Assembly: GCA_024401215.1 (NCBI GenBank)
Contig: JAKSLL010000035.1
Coordinates: 1-34,399, forward strand
DNA length: 34,399 bases
Reading direction: 5' to 3'
Origin: Bacteroidaceae bacterium
GTDB lineage: Bacteria > Bacteroidota > Bacteroidia > Bacteroidales > Bacteroidaceae
Below the pieces are notes generated by a model. The model saw nothing but the letters and a program-made list of their open reading frames with translations, searched no databases and was not told the origin of the DNA. How positions within the stretch are numbered: the first letter of the stretch is position 1; every line of letters starts with the position of its first letter. This document shows, piece by piece, positions 15,887-23,584 of this stretch. Both the position numbers and the translations under genes were made by a program.

Positions 15887-15967
15887 GCGGTGAGAAGGGT
15901 GTGTATATAGATAATGTGTGCATTTTGATATAAACCTTTCTCGCTGCAAAGTGGGGAAGGTTTTTTT
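15887..15967 (+). terminator. leu attenuator: antiterminator and terminator helices
   Basis: Terminator: AACCTTTC (15933-15940) pairs with GGAAGGTT (15955-15962), with seven T in a row at 15961-15967. Competing helix: GCGGTGAGAAGG (15887-15898) pairs over 12 positions, with three G-U, with 15936-15947. The two share 15936-15940 and cannot coexist. A ribosome that reaches the leader stop codon would cover 15887-15898 and favour termination. Confidence 0.72.
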
Positions 15968-15977
15968 AGTAATAAAA

Positions 15978-16027
15978 GACTCCTTCTGCACTTGGGCATC
16001 TCCCTCGCTATGGGGAGATGGCTGGTG
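15978..16027 (+). repeat. Diverged copy of the 53-bp repeat (left orientation)
   Basis: GACTCCTTCTGCACTTGGG and the following bases align with the repeat at 17658-17710, with substitutions and small indels. The TCTCCC...GGGGAGA hairpin is kept, while the first hairpin is decayed. It starts about 10 bp after the attenuator T-run. Confidence 0.6.
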
Positions 16028-16093
16028 ATGTGGGTCGCAAAAAGTTGGAAATTAATAACAATTAAATAAAGAAGGCTTGTAATCTGACCGAAT

Positions 16094-16141
16094 GGTTCTC
16101 CCCCATAGAGTGGGAGATGGCTGAAAGCCAGAGAGGGTCTT
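16094..16141 (-). repeat. Diverged copy of the 53-bp repeat (right orientation)
   Basis: This aligns with 18134-18186. Both internal hairpins are intact with changed sequence: TCTCCC...GGGAGA, and TGGCT-GAA-AGCCA where the other copy has TGCCC-GTA-GGGCA, so the stem changed on both sides. With 15978-16027 it forms an inverted pair enclosing about 66 bp without a gene, like a miniature derivative of the DUF559 element. It ends 12 bp before the leuA ATG. Confidence 0.6.
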
Positions 16142-16153
16142 CAATTATAATAT

Positions 16154-17653
16154 ATGGCAGATAGACTTTTTATTTTTGACACTACGCTTCGTGATGGCGA
16201 ACAGGTGCCAGGATGTCAGCTCAACACCGTTGAGAAGATCCAGGTAGCAAAGCAGCTAGAGATGCTTGGCGTAGATGTTATCGAGGCAGGATTCCCGATT
16301 TCAAGTCCTGGCGATTTCAATAGTGTTGTTGAAATCTCAAAGGCTGTTACATGGCCAACAATCTGTGCGCTCACTCGTGCAGTAGAGAAAGACATTGATG
16401 TTGCAGCTGAGGCTCTTCAGTATGCTAAGCATAAGCGTATCCACACAGGTATCGGCACTTCACCTTCACACATCAAGTATAAGTTCAACTCCACTCCAGA
16501 GGAGATCATTGAACGTGCTGTTGCTGCTGTGAAGTATGCTAAGCGATATGTGGAGGATGTTGAGTTCTACGCAGAAGATGCAGGCCGTACAGACAACGAG
16601 TATCTTGCTCGTGTCATTGACGCTGTGACAAAGGCGGGAGCTACGGTATGTAACATACCTGATACAACAGGATTCCGTGTTCCTAATGAATATCAGGAGA
16701 AGATCGCTTACCTCTACGAGCATGTTGACGCTTTTGCAGCAGGCAAGTCAATCCTTTCTACTCATTGTCACAACGACCTCGGCATGGCAACAGCCAACAC
16801 CGTAGCAGGTGTGCTTGGCGGTGCCCGTCAGGTAGAGGTGACGATAAATGGTATTGGTGAGCGTGCTGGTAATACATCTCTCGAGGAGGTTGCTATGATT
16901 TTCAAGCTCCACCCAGAATATAATATTGAGACAAACATCAATACAACAAAGATTTATCCAACATCTCGCATGATTTCGTCTCTCATGAATATGCCTGTTC
17001 AGCCAAACAAGGCTATTGTGGGTAAGAACGCTTTTGCTCACTCGTCAGGTATTCATCAGGATGGTGTGTTGAAGAATTCTGAGACATACGAGATTATGGA
17101 CCCTAAGGATGTGGGAATCGAAGAGGCGTCAATCGTGCTTACTGCGCGCTCAGGTCGTGCTGCTCTCAAATACCGCCTCCATATTAATGGCGTAGAGGTT
17201 GATGGCGAGAAGCTTGATAAGATTTATGCAGACTTCCTTGCGCTTGCCGACAAAAAGAAGGAGCTTACAGATGATGATATCCTTGTGCTTGCTGGTGCAG
17301 AACGTACAGAGGGCAAGAACATCAAGCTTGACTACCTCCAGGTGACAACAGGTAAGGGTGTTCGTTCTGTTGCTTCTATCGGCCTTGATATCGCAGGCGA
17401 GAAGTTTGAGGCAGCATCAAGCGGCAATGGCCCTGTGGATGCAGCAATCAATGCTCTCAAGGTGATCATCAAGCGCCAGATGACTCTTAAGGAATTCACT
17501 ATCCAGGCAATCTCGAAGGGTTCTGATGACCTTGGTAAGGTACACATGCAGGTTGAGTACGACAATCGCATCTACTATGGTTTTGGCGCTAACACAGACA
17601 TCGTAACTGCTTCTGTTGAGGCTTATATTGACGCAATTAATAAGTTTAAATAA
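16154..17653 (+). CDS. leuA: 2-isopropylmalate synthase LeuA
   Basis: LeuA condenses acetyl-CoA with 2-oxoisovalerate, the committed step of leucine synthesis. The catalytic TIM barrel starts with [12 protein letters not shown] (from residue 9) and has the metal-binding HCHND (204-208) and the family's NGIGERAGN motif. The C-terminal ~120 residues, including [11 protein letters not shown] and [14 protein letters not shown], form the regulatory dimer domain where leucine binds. 499 residues is standard for the bacterial type. It is the first structural gene after the attenuator, followed by the inserted DUF559 gene, leuC and leuD. leuB is absent from the window. ATG start. Confidence 0.95.
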   Translation: MADRLFIFDTTLRDGEQVPGCQLNTVEKIQVAKQLEMLGVDVIEAGFPISSPGDFNSVVEISKAVTWPTICALTRAVEKDIDVAAEALQYAKHKRIHTGIGTSPSHIKYKFNSTPEEIIERAVAAVKYAKRYVEDVEFYAEDAGRTDNEYLARVIDAVTKAGATVCNIPDTTGFRVPNEYQEKIAYLYEHVDAFAAGKSILSTHCHNDLGMATANTVAGVLGGARQVEVTINGIGERAGNTSLEEVAMIFKLHPEYNIETNINTTKIYPTSRMISSLMNMPVQPNKAIVGKNAFAHSSGIHQDGVLKNSETYEIMDPKDVGIEEASIVLTARSGRAALKYRLHINGVEVDGEKLDKIYADFLALADKKKELTDDDILVLAGAERTEGKNIKLDYLQVTTGKGVRSVASIGLDIAGEKFEAASSGNGPVDAAINALKVIIKRQMTLKEFTIQAISKGSDDLGKVHMQVEYDNRIYYGFGANTDIVTASVEAYIDAINKFK

Positions 17654-17657
17654 AAGA

Positions 17658-17710
17658 AGACCCCCTCTGCCCTGCGGGCATCTCCCCCTCTATGGGGAGA
17701 AGGCTGGCGC
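17658..17710 (+). repeat. Left 53-bp inverted repeat of the DUF559 element
   Basis: Begins AGACCCCCTCTG, with two internal hairpins: TGCCC-TGC-GGGCA and TCTCCCC-CTCTAT-GGGGAGA, and ends GGCTGGCGC. It starts 4 bp after the leuA stop codon. Confidence 0.8.
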
Positions 17711-17731
17711 GATGAGGGCAAATGAACTTTT

Positions 17732-18106
17732 ATGATTAGGAATTATCAAACGGCTAGTTCGGACAGATATGGGTTGTTAAAGAGTTTTGCGAGAGAGAAC
17801 CGTAACAATCAGACCATTGCGGAGATTTGTTTATGGCAGCAGTTGCGTGGGGAAGCGTTGGGCGTGAAATTCAAGAGGCAGCACATCATTTATGATTTCA
17901 TAGCTGATTTTGTTTGTTTGGAGAAAAAACTTATCATAGAAGTAGATGGTGCTTACCATTTTACGGATTCACAAATTGAATACGATGCTTACAGAACGGA
18001 AAATCTAAAGCAGTTTGGTTTTCGAGTGATAAGGTTCACCAACGAGGAGGTCATAAATGAAACTAACACAGTAATATCAACAATTAAAGAAATAATCCAA
18101 AAATGA
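17732..18106 (+). CDS. DUF559 (Vsr-like PD-(D/E)XK) endonuclease-fold protein
   Basis: 124 residues with the complete DUF559 pattern: an initial helix with E-x-x-L-W-x-x-LR (31-39), [14 protein letters not shown] (47-60), the core [10 protein letters not shown] (67-76), [23 protein letters not shown] (85-107). Asp59, Glu70 and Asp72 are the likely metal ligands, as in Vsr-type nucleases; His51 and His76 are also conserved-looking. Activity has rarely been shown for this family. The gene lies between 53-bp inverted repeats and its TGA overlaps the leuC ATG (ATGA). It has no promoter of its own that I can see and would be transcribed with leuA and leuC. Confidence 0.85.
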   Translation: MIRNYQTASSDRYGLLKSFARENRNNQTIAEICLWQQLRGEALGVKFKRQHIIYDFIADFVCLEKKLIIEVDGAYHFTDSQIEYDAYRTENLKQFGFRVIRFTNEEVINETNTVISTIKEIIQK

Positions 18107-19569
18107 ATACAGATAACAAGGTTTGCAATTCATGCGCCAGCCCTCTCCCCATAGAGGGGGAGATGCCCGTAGGGCAGAGGGGGTCTACCTTATTTGATAA
18201 AATTTGGGACGCACACGTTGTTCAGAACGTGGAGGACGGTCCTACACAATTATATATTGATCGTTTATATGCTCATGAGGTTACTTCGCCTCAGGCATTT
18301 GACACATTGAGAGACAAGGGCATTAAGGTGTTTCGCCCTGACCATGTCTATGCAATGCCTGACCACAACACACCTTCTGACCAGCAGGAGAGAATAGATG
18401 ACCCTGTGGGACGCAAGCAGGTGGAGACTCTCGCAGCAAACTGCGCAGAGTTCGGCATAAAGCACTTCGCTATGGGCACAAAGGACAATGGCATCATCCA
18501 TGTTGTTGGTCCTGAAAAGGCACTCTCTCTTCCTGGCATGACTATCGTGTGTGGTGACTCTCACACTTCCACTCATGGTGCTGTAGGTGCTATTGCTATG
18601 GGTATCGGTACAAGTGAGGTTGCCCAGGTGCTTGCTTCACAATGCATCCTTCAGAGCAAGCCAAAGACCATGCGCATTAATATTGAGGGTACACTCCCAG
18701 AGGGTACAACAGCAAAGGATGTGGCTCTCTACATAATGGCTCAGATGACAACCTCTGGTGCTACTGGCTATGCTGTCGAGTATGCTGGCTCTGCCATCCG
18801 CAATATGAGCATGGAAGGTCGTTTGACGCTCTCTAACCTCTCTATCGAGATGGGTTCACGTGCAGGTCTTATTGCACCTGATGAAATAACTTTCGCTTAC
18901 CTCAAAGATCGTGAGTACGCTCCAAAGGGTGAAGCTTGGGACAAGGCTGTTGAGGAATGGAAGATGCTCAAGAGCGATGACGATGCCGTGTTCGACAAAG
19001 AGGTCACTTACCGTGCAGAAGACATTGCTCCTCGCATCACATACGGTACAAACCCTGGTGCTGGTATTGCAATTGACGAATGCATTCCAACAACTGATGG
19101 CATGAGCGAGTCAGAGAAGGAGCAGTTCCTTGGCATGCTCGACTATATGCAGTTCAAGCCAGGTCAGAAGCTTGAAGGCACACCTGTTGACTACTGCTTC
19201 CTTGGTGCTTGTACTAACGGCCGTATCGAGGACTTCCGTGCATTCGCATCTGTTGTGAAGGGCAAGAAGAAGGCTGACAGCGTAGTGGCATGGCTCGTGC
19301 CTGGTTCATGGCTCGTGCGCCAGCAGATTATTGATGAGGGCATTGACAAGATTCTTGAAGAGGCAGGTTTCGAACTCCGTCTCCCATCTTGTTCAAGCTG
19401 TCTTGCTATGAATCCAGACAAGGTGCCAGCAGGCAAGCTCTCAATCTCTACCAGCAACCGTAACTTTGTTGGTCGTCAGGGACCTGGTGCTCGTACCATT
19501 CTTGCTTCTCCACTTGTTGTGGCTGCAAGTGCTATCACAGGAGTCATCACAGATCCAAGAAAACTCTAG
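18103..19569 (+). CDS. leuC: 3-isopropylmalate dehydratase large subunit LeuC, with a repeat-encoded N-terminus
   Basis: LeuC and LeuD isomerise 2- to 3-isopropylmalate using a 4Fe-4S cluster. The ligands are visible as C370 (in GACTNGR) and C430/C433 (in SCSSC), and [10 protein letters not shown] is present. Normal LeuC proteins start within a few residues of [11 protein letters not shown]; here about 26 extra residues precede it, translated from the inverted repeat at 18134-18186 ([17 protein letters not shown]). Possible starts are the ATG at 18103, overlapping the DUF559 stop, or the ATG at 18163, which lies inside the repeat and gives [16 protein letters not shown]. The core is intact, so the enzyme is probably active. 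leuD follows after 108 bp. Confidence 0.93.
   Translation: MNTDNKVCNSCASPLPIEGEMPVGQRGSTLFDKIWDAHVVQNVEDGPTQLYIDRLYAHEVTSPQAFDTLRDKGIKVFRPDHVYAMPDHNTPSDQQERIDDPVGRKQVETLAANCAEFGIKHFAMGTKDNGIIHVVGPEKALSLPGMTIVCGDSHTSTHGAVGAIAMGIGTSEVAQVLASQCILQSKPKTMRINIEGTLPEGTTAKDVALYIMAQMTTSGATGYAVEYAGSAIRNMSMEGRLTLSNLSIEMGSRAGLIAPDEITFAYLKDREYAPKGEAWDKAVEEWKMLKSDDDAVFDKEVTYRAEDIAPRITYGTNPGAGIAIDECIPTTDGMSESEKEQFLGMLDYMQFKPGQKLEGTPVDYCFLGACTNGRIEDFRAFASVVKGKKKADSVVAWLVPGSWLVRQQIIDEGIDKILEEAGFELRLPSCSSCLAMNPDKVPAGKLSISTSNRNFVGRQGPGARTILASPLVVAASAITGVITDPRKL
18134..18186 (-). repeat. Right 53-bp inverted repeat, inside the leuC reading frame
   Basis: Reverse complement of 17658-17710 with two differences. 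It carries the hairpins TCTCCCC/GGGGAGA and TGCCC/GGGCA, the latter around GTA. It is open in the leuC frame and contributes an in-frame ATG at 18163. Confidence 0.8.
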
Positions 19570-19574
19570 TAATC

Positions 19575-19660
19575 CTAGAATTCATAGAATTCCTAGATAA
19601 ACGAGACATTCTAGAAAACTAGAATAAATAGAAATCACTAGAATCACTAGAAAAAACTAG
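19575..19660 (+). repeat. TAGAA-rich periodic tract between leuC and leuD
   Basis: About eight copies of TAGAA or TAGAT/CTAG occur at 8-18 bp spacing, including CCTAGAATTC and CACTAGAATCACTAGAAAAAACTAG-type neighbours. It has no coding potential, and the spacer is untypically long for an operon whose other junctions overlap. Origin and role are unknown. Confidence 0.55.
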
Positions 19661-19677
19661 CAAAACTGGAAATAACC

Positions 19678-20292
19678 ATGGCTAAAGAAAAATTCGACAT
19701 AATACAGTCAACTTGTATTCCTATTGCAATTGACAACAACAATACAGATAATATCATTCCTGCACGATTCTTGGCGTTCACTACTCGTGACCCTAAGTTT
19801 TATGGTGATGCTTTCATGCACGACATCCGTTATGATGCAGATGGCAATCTTGTTGCAGACTTTGTAATGAATCAGGCTCCTTTCAATGAGCTTCCTTCAA
19901 AGGGTAACCGTGAAATAATCATCGGTGGACAGAACTGGGGGTCAGGCTCTTCGCGTGAGCATGCAGCATGGGCTATCGCAGGTTATGGCATCCGTGTGGT
20001 AATCTCAAATTCATTTGCTGATATCCATCGCAATAACCTTCTCAACTGCTTCGTGCTTCCTGTCATCGTGTCACGTGAGTTCCAGCTTGAACTCTTCGAC
20101 ACAGTAGCAAAGAATCCTAATGCTGAGGTGAAGGTTGACGTGCCTAATCAGACTGTCACAAATGTCACAACAGGCAACTCTGAGCATTTCGATATTAACA
20201 GCTACAAGAAGTACTGCCTTATGAATGCTTATGATGATATTGACTTCCTCCTCTCAAACACAGACAAGATTGAGAAGTACGAAAACAAGTAA
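19678..20292 (+). CDS. leuD: 3-isopropylmalate dehydratase small subunit LeuD
   Basis: The swivelling small subunit that completes the LeuCD isomerase. Recognisable segments are IDNNNTDNIIPARF near residue 20, GGQNWGSGSSREHA (about 82-95) that shapes the substrate pocket, and VVISNSFADIHRNNLLNCFVLPV. 204 residues is normal for the bacterial form. Its stop codon overlaps the start of the next gene (TAATG). Regulation is through the leu attenuator upstream of leuA unless there is an internal promoter in the leuC-leuD gap; I found no TAnnTTTG box there. Confidence 0.95.
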   Translation: MAKEKFDIIQSTCIPIAIDNNNTDNIIPARFLAFTTRDPKFYGDAFMHDIRYDADGNLVADFVMNQAPFNELPSKGNREIIIGGQNWGSGSSREHAAWAIAGYGIRVVISNSFADIHRNNLLNCFVLPVIVSREFQLELFDTVAKNPNAEVKVDVPNQTVTNVTTGNSEHFDINSYKKYCLMNAYDDIDFLLSNTDKIEKYENK

Positions 20293-20684
20293 TGGGAAGA
20301 AATAAATATTCAGAAAAAGAAATCCGTATTATCCGCATGCTTCTTGGCAAGAAGTGTGCGGGTACTCGTTTCCAGCAGAAGGAAATACGCCATCAGCTGC
20401 GTTGCAACTTTGAATTCAACATCTCGGACTTTGGAGAACAGGGCAAGGCTTTTGGCCCCGAAGAACTCGACCGATGCGTAGAGCATGGTGTGATAAAGAT
20501 TCTCGATGACGCCACTATCGCCGACATGAAAGCTAAACGTGAGCGTGACCGTCAGCGTGATGCAGAAGCGCAGGCGGCTCTTGCTGCCGAGTCAGGAGAG
20601 CAGGGCACAGCAGCAGAAGGCGCCGACTGGGAGAAAGCACTTGCCGACTGGGAGGCTTGGGAGAAGAGCCAGAAGGAGCAGTAA
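20292..20684 (+). CDS. Unknown 130-residue protein ending the leu operon
   Basis: It starts on the leuD stop (TAATG), so it is translationally coupled and last in the operon before the terminator at 20711. The N-terminal half is a compact basic region (KYSEKEIRIIRMLLGKKC...) with pattern typical of small helical nucleic-acid-binding folds, though no motif is clear. From about residue 78 it becomes a charged, Ala/Glu-rich helix (KAKRERDRQRDAEAQAAL) with a tryptophan-containing tail (WEKALADWEAWEKSQ). I do not recognise the family. Coupling to leuD may be historical or hint at a role linked to leucine status. Confidence 0.6.
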   Translation: MGRNKYSEKEIRIIRMLLGKKCAGTRFQQKEIRHQLRCNFEFNISDFGEQGKAFGPEELDRCVEHGVIKILDDATIADMKAKRERDRQRDAEAQAALAAESGEQGTAAEGADWEKALADWEAWEKSQKEQ

Positions 20685-20710
20685 GACTAGCTAATCCTTT
20701 TGTCAAACAA

Positions 20711-20758
20711 AACAGAAGAGCGACTACAATCAGTTTTGTAGCCGCTCTTCTGTTTTTT
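20711..20758 (+). terminator. Leucine operon terminator
   Basis: A 19-nt arm (20711-20729, AACAGAAGAGCGACTACAA) pairs with 20736-20754 with one mismatch, followed by a T-run. Strong intrinsic terminator 26 bp after the last gene. Confidence 0.85.
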
Positions 20759-21120
20759 GTATCAAGCACATCAACCATTTTTCTTCAAGACAATCTTTGA
20801 AGATAGCAATGCTGATATTTTGTTAAGGAATGCACAAACTTCTTCGTATCTGTCGTCTAATGATGATACAAAGTTACTGCAATTTCAAAATTAGAGAAAG
20901 CTTTATCAGAAAAATCTGCGATTAGGTCTATTAAATACTCTGCTTTAGCATTTGCTTTCAGCTGACAGGTTATGGCAGTTATACGGTCGCAACGCTTTTA
21001 GGTTTTATGGTTTTGAAGCCTTCAGACAGAATTTTAATGCAACTACAGGCCAACCGTATAACCGCATAACTCTTGTAACCGTAAGACTTAGCTAGCTGAA
21101 GTCAGTTAAGTAGGGTCAAC
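20759..21120. repeat. Intergenic region with a GGTTATGCGGTTATACGG-type inverted repeat
   Basis: There is no gene in this stretch. GTTATACGGT (20978-20987) and ACCGTATAAC (21053-21062) are perfect inverted copies, and the match extends imperfectly to about 20 bp per side (20968-20987, 21053-21071). A further related CTTGTAACCGTAAG follows. Short arrays of this flavour look like dispersed intergenic repeats; function unknown. Confidence 0.5.
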
Positions 21121-21123
21121 AAA

Positions 21124-21173
21124 AATTCTCAAAGAGGCAATATGTATGGAAACATCTTGCTTCTTTGAGAATT
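21124..21173 (-). terminator. tex terminator
   Basis: AATTCTCAAAGAGGCAA (21124-21140) pairs with 21157-21173 over 17 bp with one G-T, and on the minus strand the stem runs into a T-tract (AATTTTTG). It lies 22 bp beyond the tex stop codon. Confidence 0.75.
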
Positions 21174-21194
21174 CCTATTGTAAGTTTTACTTGT

Positions 21195-23366
21195 TCAATC
21201 TATTCCTTTCATCGACAAAGCCATTCTTCCTCTTTTAAGGTCAACGTCCTTCACTCTGACGGTGACGTGCTGATGGAGCTGCACCTCCTCTGATGGGTCT
21301 TTCACAAAATGGTCAGCAAGTTCGCTGACATGCACAAGTCCCTTTGTGTGAACGCCGACATCCACGAAGCATCCGAAATTGGTGATGTTGGTGATGATGC
21401 CAGGCAGAAGCATGCCAACCTGCACATCCTCGAGTTCCTTGACGTCTTTTGAAAATTCAAACACGGTGAGCTGCTCTCGAGGGTCACGTCCTGGCTTGTC
21501 AAGTTCCTGCATTATATCCTGGAGGGTAGGGAGTCCTACCTTATCGGTCACATACTTCTTGATGTCTATCTTCTCGCGTAACTCCTTGCTGCCCATAAGT
21601 TCGGCAACGCTGCATTTCTGGTCTTTCGCCATCTTCTCTACGATAGCATAGCTTTCTGGATGCACAGCGCTGTTGTCGAGAGGCTGCTTCCCTCCACTCA
21701 CACGGAGGAATCCTGCAGCCTGTTCAAAAGCCTTTGGACCGAGCTTAGGCACTTTCAGCAGTTCTTTGCGAGATGTGAATGCGCCATTCTCTGCGCGGTA
21801 AGTGACGATATTCTGCGCTATAGCAGGACCGAGGCCGGAGATGTAAGTGAGTAGATGCTTTGACGCTGTGTTGACATTCACGCCAACCTTGTTAACGCAC
21901 ATCTCTACTGTTTGGTCGAGCGAATGCTTCAGTTCTTTCTGGTCAACATCCTTCTGGTACTGGCCCACACCGATGGAGTTAGGGTCAATCTTCACAAGTT
22001 CGGCAAGAGGGTCCATAAGGCGGCGGCCGATGCTCACAGCTCCACGCACCGTCACATCGTAGTCGGGGAACTCCTCGCGTGCCACCTTTGAAGCTGAGTA
22101 GATGCTTGCGCCATCCTCGCTGACAACAAATATCTGTATGTTTTTTGGCAGACCTAATCCGCGCACAAACTCCTCTGTTTCGCGGCTTGCTGTGCCGTTG
22201 CCGATGGATATTGCCTCAATCTTATATTGCTTCAAGAGAGTCCAAAGTTTGCTGCTCGCTGCCGCTTTCTCGTTCTTTGGAGGATGAGGGTAGATTGCTT
22301 CGTTATGGAGCAGATTGCCTTCTGCGTCGAGGCATACAACCTTGCAGCCTGTGCGGAATCCAGGGTCGAGTGCCAGCACTCGCTTCTGTCCGAGAGGAGC
22401 CGACATGAGCAGCTGCTCAAGATTCTTGACGAAGATGCGGATAGCCTCTTTGTCGGCAAGTTCCTTGGATGAGTTCGCGAACTCCGTCTCGATGCTTGGC
22501 TTGATGAGTCGCTTGAAACCATCTTCTATAGCGTCCCATACGAGTTCGGCGCTTCTGCTCGAATTGCGAAGGAACTGGCGGTCAAGACGGTCGAGGCAGC
22601 GCTCGTCGTCACCGCTGATGCTGATGCGCAGATAACCTTCTGCCTCGCCTCGGCGCATAGCGAGAAGGCGGTGAGAGGCGCATTTGGCAAGCTTCTCTGA
22701 AAATTCAAAGTAGTCGCGGTATTTCTGTGATGCATCCTCCCATTCCTTCTCCTCCTCTTCATTCTTGAACTTCTTAGGCTTGGTCTTCACCGATGAGATG
22801 ACAGCCCCCTTCTTGAAGTCGAATCTTACTATATTTCGTGCCTCTTCGCTTTCGCTCACCATCTCAGCGATGATGTCTTGAGCACCTTGTATTGCCTCTT
22901 CTGCATTGTTCACACCCTTATCAGCAGAGATGAACTCTTTGACCTTCTTGTCAATGTCGGCATTAGGGTTTTGCAGCATAAGGAATGTGGCGAGTGGTTC
23001 AAGTCCTTTCTGTCGTGCCACCTCTGCTCGTGTCTTGCGCTTTGGCTTGTAAGGCAGGTAGATGTCCTCGAGTTCGGTGCTGTCCCATGACTTATCGATG
23101 CGAGTCTTCAGTTCGGGAGTGAGTTTGCCTTGCTCGTCGATAGTCTTGAGTATTGTCTCTTTGCGCTTCTCTAGTTCAATGAGTTTCTCCAGATTGTCGT
23201 TGATGCTTGCCACCTGCACCTCGTCAAGAGTGCCTGTCACCTCCTTGCGATAACGGCTGATGAAAGGAATAGTGCATCCCTCTTCGAGGAGCCCTATTGT
23301 ATTGGCAACCTGTTTTTCGCTTATACCCGTTGCCTTTGATATAAGCACAGAAAATATTGTATTCAT
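21195..23366 (-). CDS. tex: Tex-family RNA-binding transcription accessory protein
   Basis: 723 residues, as usual for Tex. Domains in order: an N-terminal helical region with FISRYRKEVTGTLDE near residue 35 and YLPYKPKRKTRAE-like signature; a YqgF/RuvX-like nuclease fold (RVLALDPGFRTGCKVV around 330-345); a helix-hairpin-helix region (YISGLGPAIAQNIV, about 510-525); and a C-terminal S1 RNA-binding domain from about 650 (GIITNITNFGCFVDVGVHTKGLVHVSELAD). Tex homologues bind nucleic acid and associate with RNA polymerase; the precise role varies. The gene is monocistronic with its own promoter, divergent from the dockerin-like gene. ATG start. Confidence 0.93.
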   Translation of the reverse strand: MNTIFSVLISKATGISEKQVANTIGLLEEGCTIPFISRYRKEVTGTLDEVQVASINDNLEKLIELEKRKETILKTIDEQGKLTPELKTRIDKSWDSTELEDIYLPYKPKRKTRAEVARQKGLEPLATFLMLQNPNADIDKKVKEFISADKGVNNAEEAIQGAQDIIAEMVSESEEARNIVRFDFKKGAVISSVKTKPKKFKNEEEEKEWEDASQKYRDYFEFSEKLAKCASHRLLAMRRGEAEGYLRISISGDDERCLDRLDRQFLRNSSRSAELVWDAIEDGFKRLIKPSIETEFANSSKELADKEAIRIFVKNLEQLLMSAPLGQKRVLALDPGFRTGCKVVCLDAEGNLLHNEAIYPHPPKNEKAAASSKLWTLLKQYKIEAISIGNGTASRETEEFVRGLGLPKNIQIFVVSEDGASIYSASKVAREEFPDYDVTVRGAVSIGRRLMDPLAELVKIDPNSIGVGQYQKDVDQKELKHSLDQTVEMCVNKVGVNVNTASKHLLTYISGLGPAIAQNIVTYRAENGAFTSRKELLKVPKLGPKAFEQAAGFLRVSGGKQPLDNSAVHPESYAIVEKMAKDQKCSVAELMGSKELREKIDIKKYVTDKVGLPTLQDIMQELDKPGRDPREQLTVFEFSKDVKELEDVQVGMLLPGIITNITNFGCFVDVGVHTKGLVHVSELADHFVKDPSEEVQLHQHVTVRVKDVDLKRGRMALSMKGID

Positions 23367-23404
23367 TTGGTGTTGTTAATCAGTAGTAATGTTGAAAGCG
23401 ACTA

Positions 23405-23435
23405 CAAAATTAAGCATATTTCTTCATCGGTCAAA
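23405..23435 (-). promoter_or_regulatory. tex promoter
   Basis: On the minus strand TTTG (23435-23432), a 19-bp spacer and TAATTTTG (23412-23405), about 40 bp before the tex ATG. Confidence 0.65.
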
Positions 23436-23451
23436 ACAATAAATGGAATTA

Positions 23452-23481
23452 TTTGTTTGTTTGGTTGTTATATGGTAACTT
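23452..23481 (+). promoter_or_regulatory. Promoter of the dockerin-like/FISUMP gene
   Basis: TTTG at 23452-23455, an 18-bp spacer and TAACTTTG at 23474-23481. It is divergent from the tex promoter 17 bp away and leaves a leader of about 95 nt. Confidence 0.62.
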
Positions 23482-23584
23482 TGCAGCACGAAAACGGAAT
23501 AAGTGTTAGGTTCGACAGTTTGTGCTGTTTTTTTCGTGTGCTTTTCGGACTGTTTTATTATCTTGCTAAGGATAAAAAGATTAT

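Larger units (their letters stand above)
17658..18186 (+). mobile_element. DUF559 gene flanked by 53-bp inverted repeats, inserted in the leu operon
   Basis: Inverted repeats at 17658-17710 and 18134-18186 agree at 51 of 53 positions and enclose one gene (17732-18106), 529 bp in all. It sits between leuA and leuC, genes that are normally adjacent, and its right repeat lies within the leuC reading frame. A diverged pair of the same repeats without a gene sits at 15978-16141. No transposase is present; the DUF559 protein, a predicted PD-(D/E)XK nuclease, is the only candidate mobility enzyme. The architecture recalls REP elements with their RAYT nuclease. Mobility is inferred. Confidence 0.6.
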
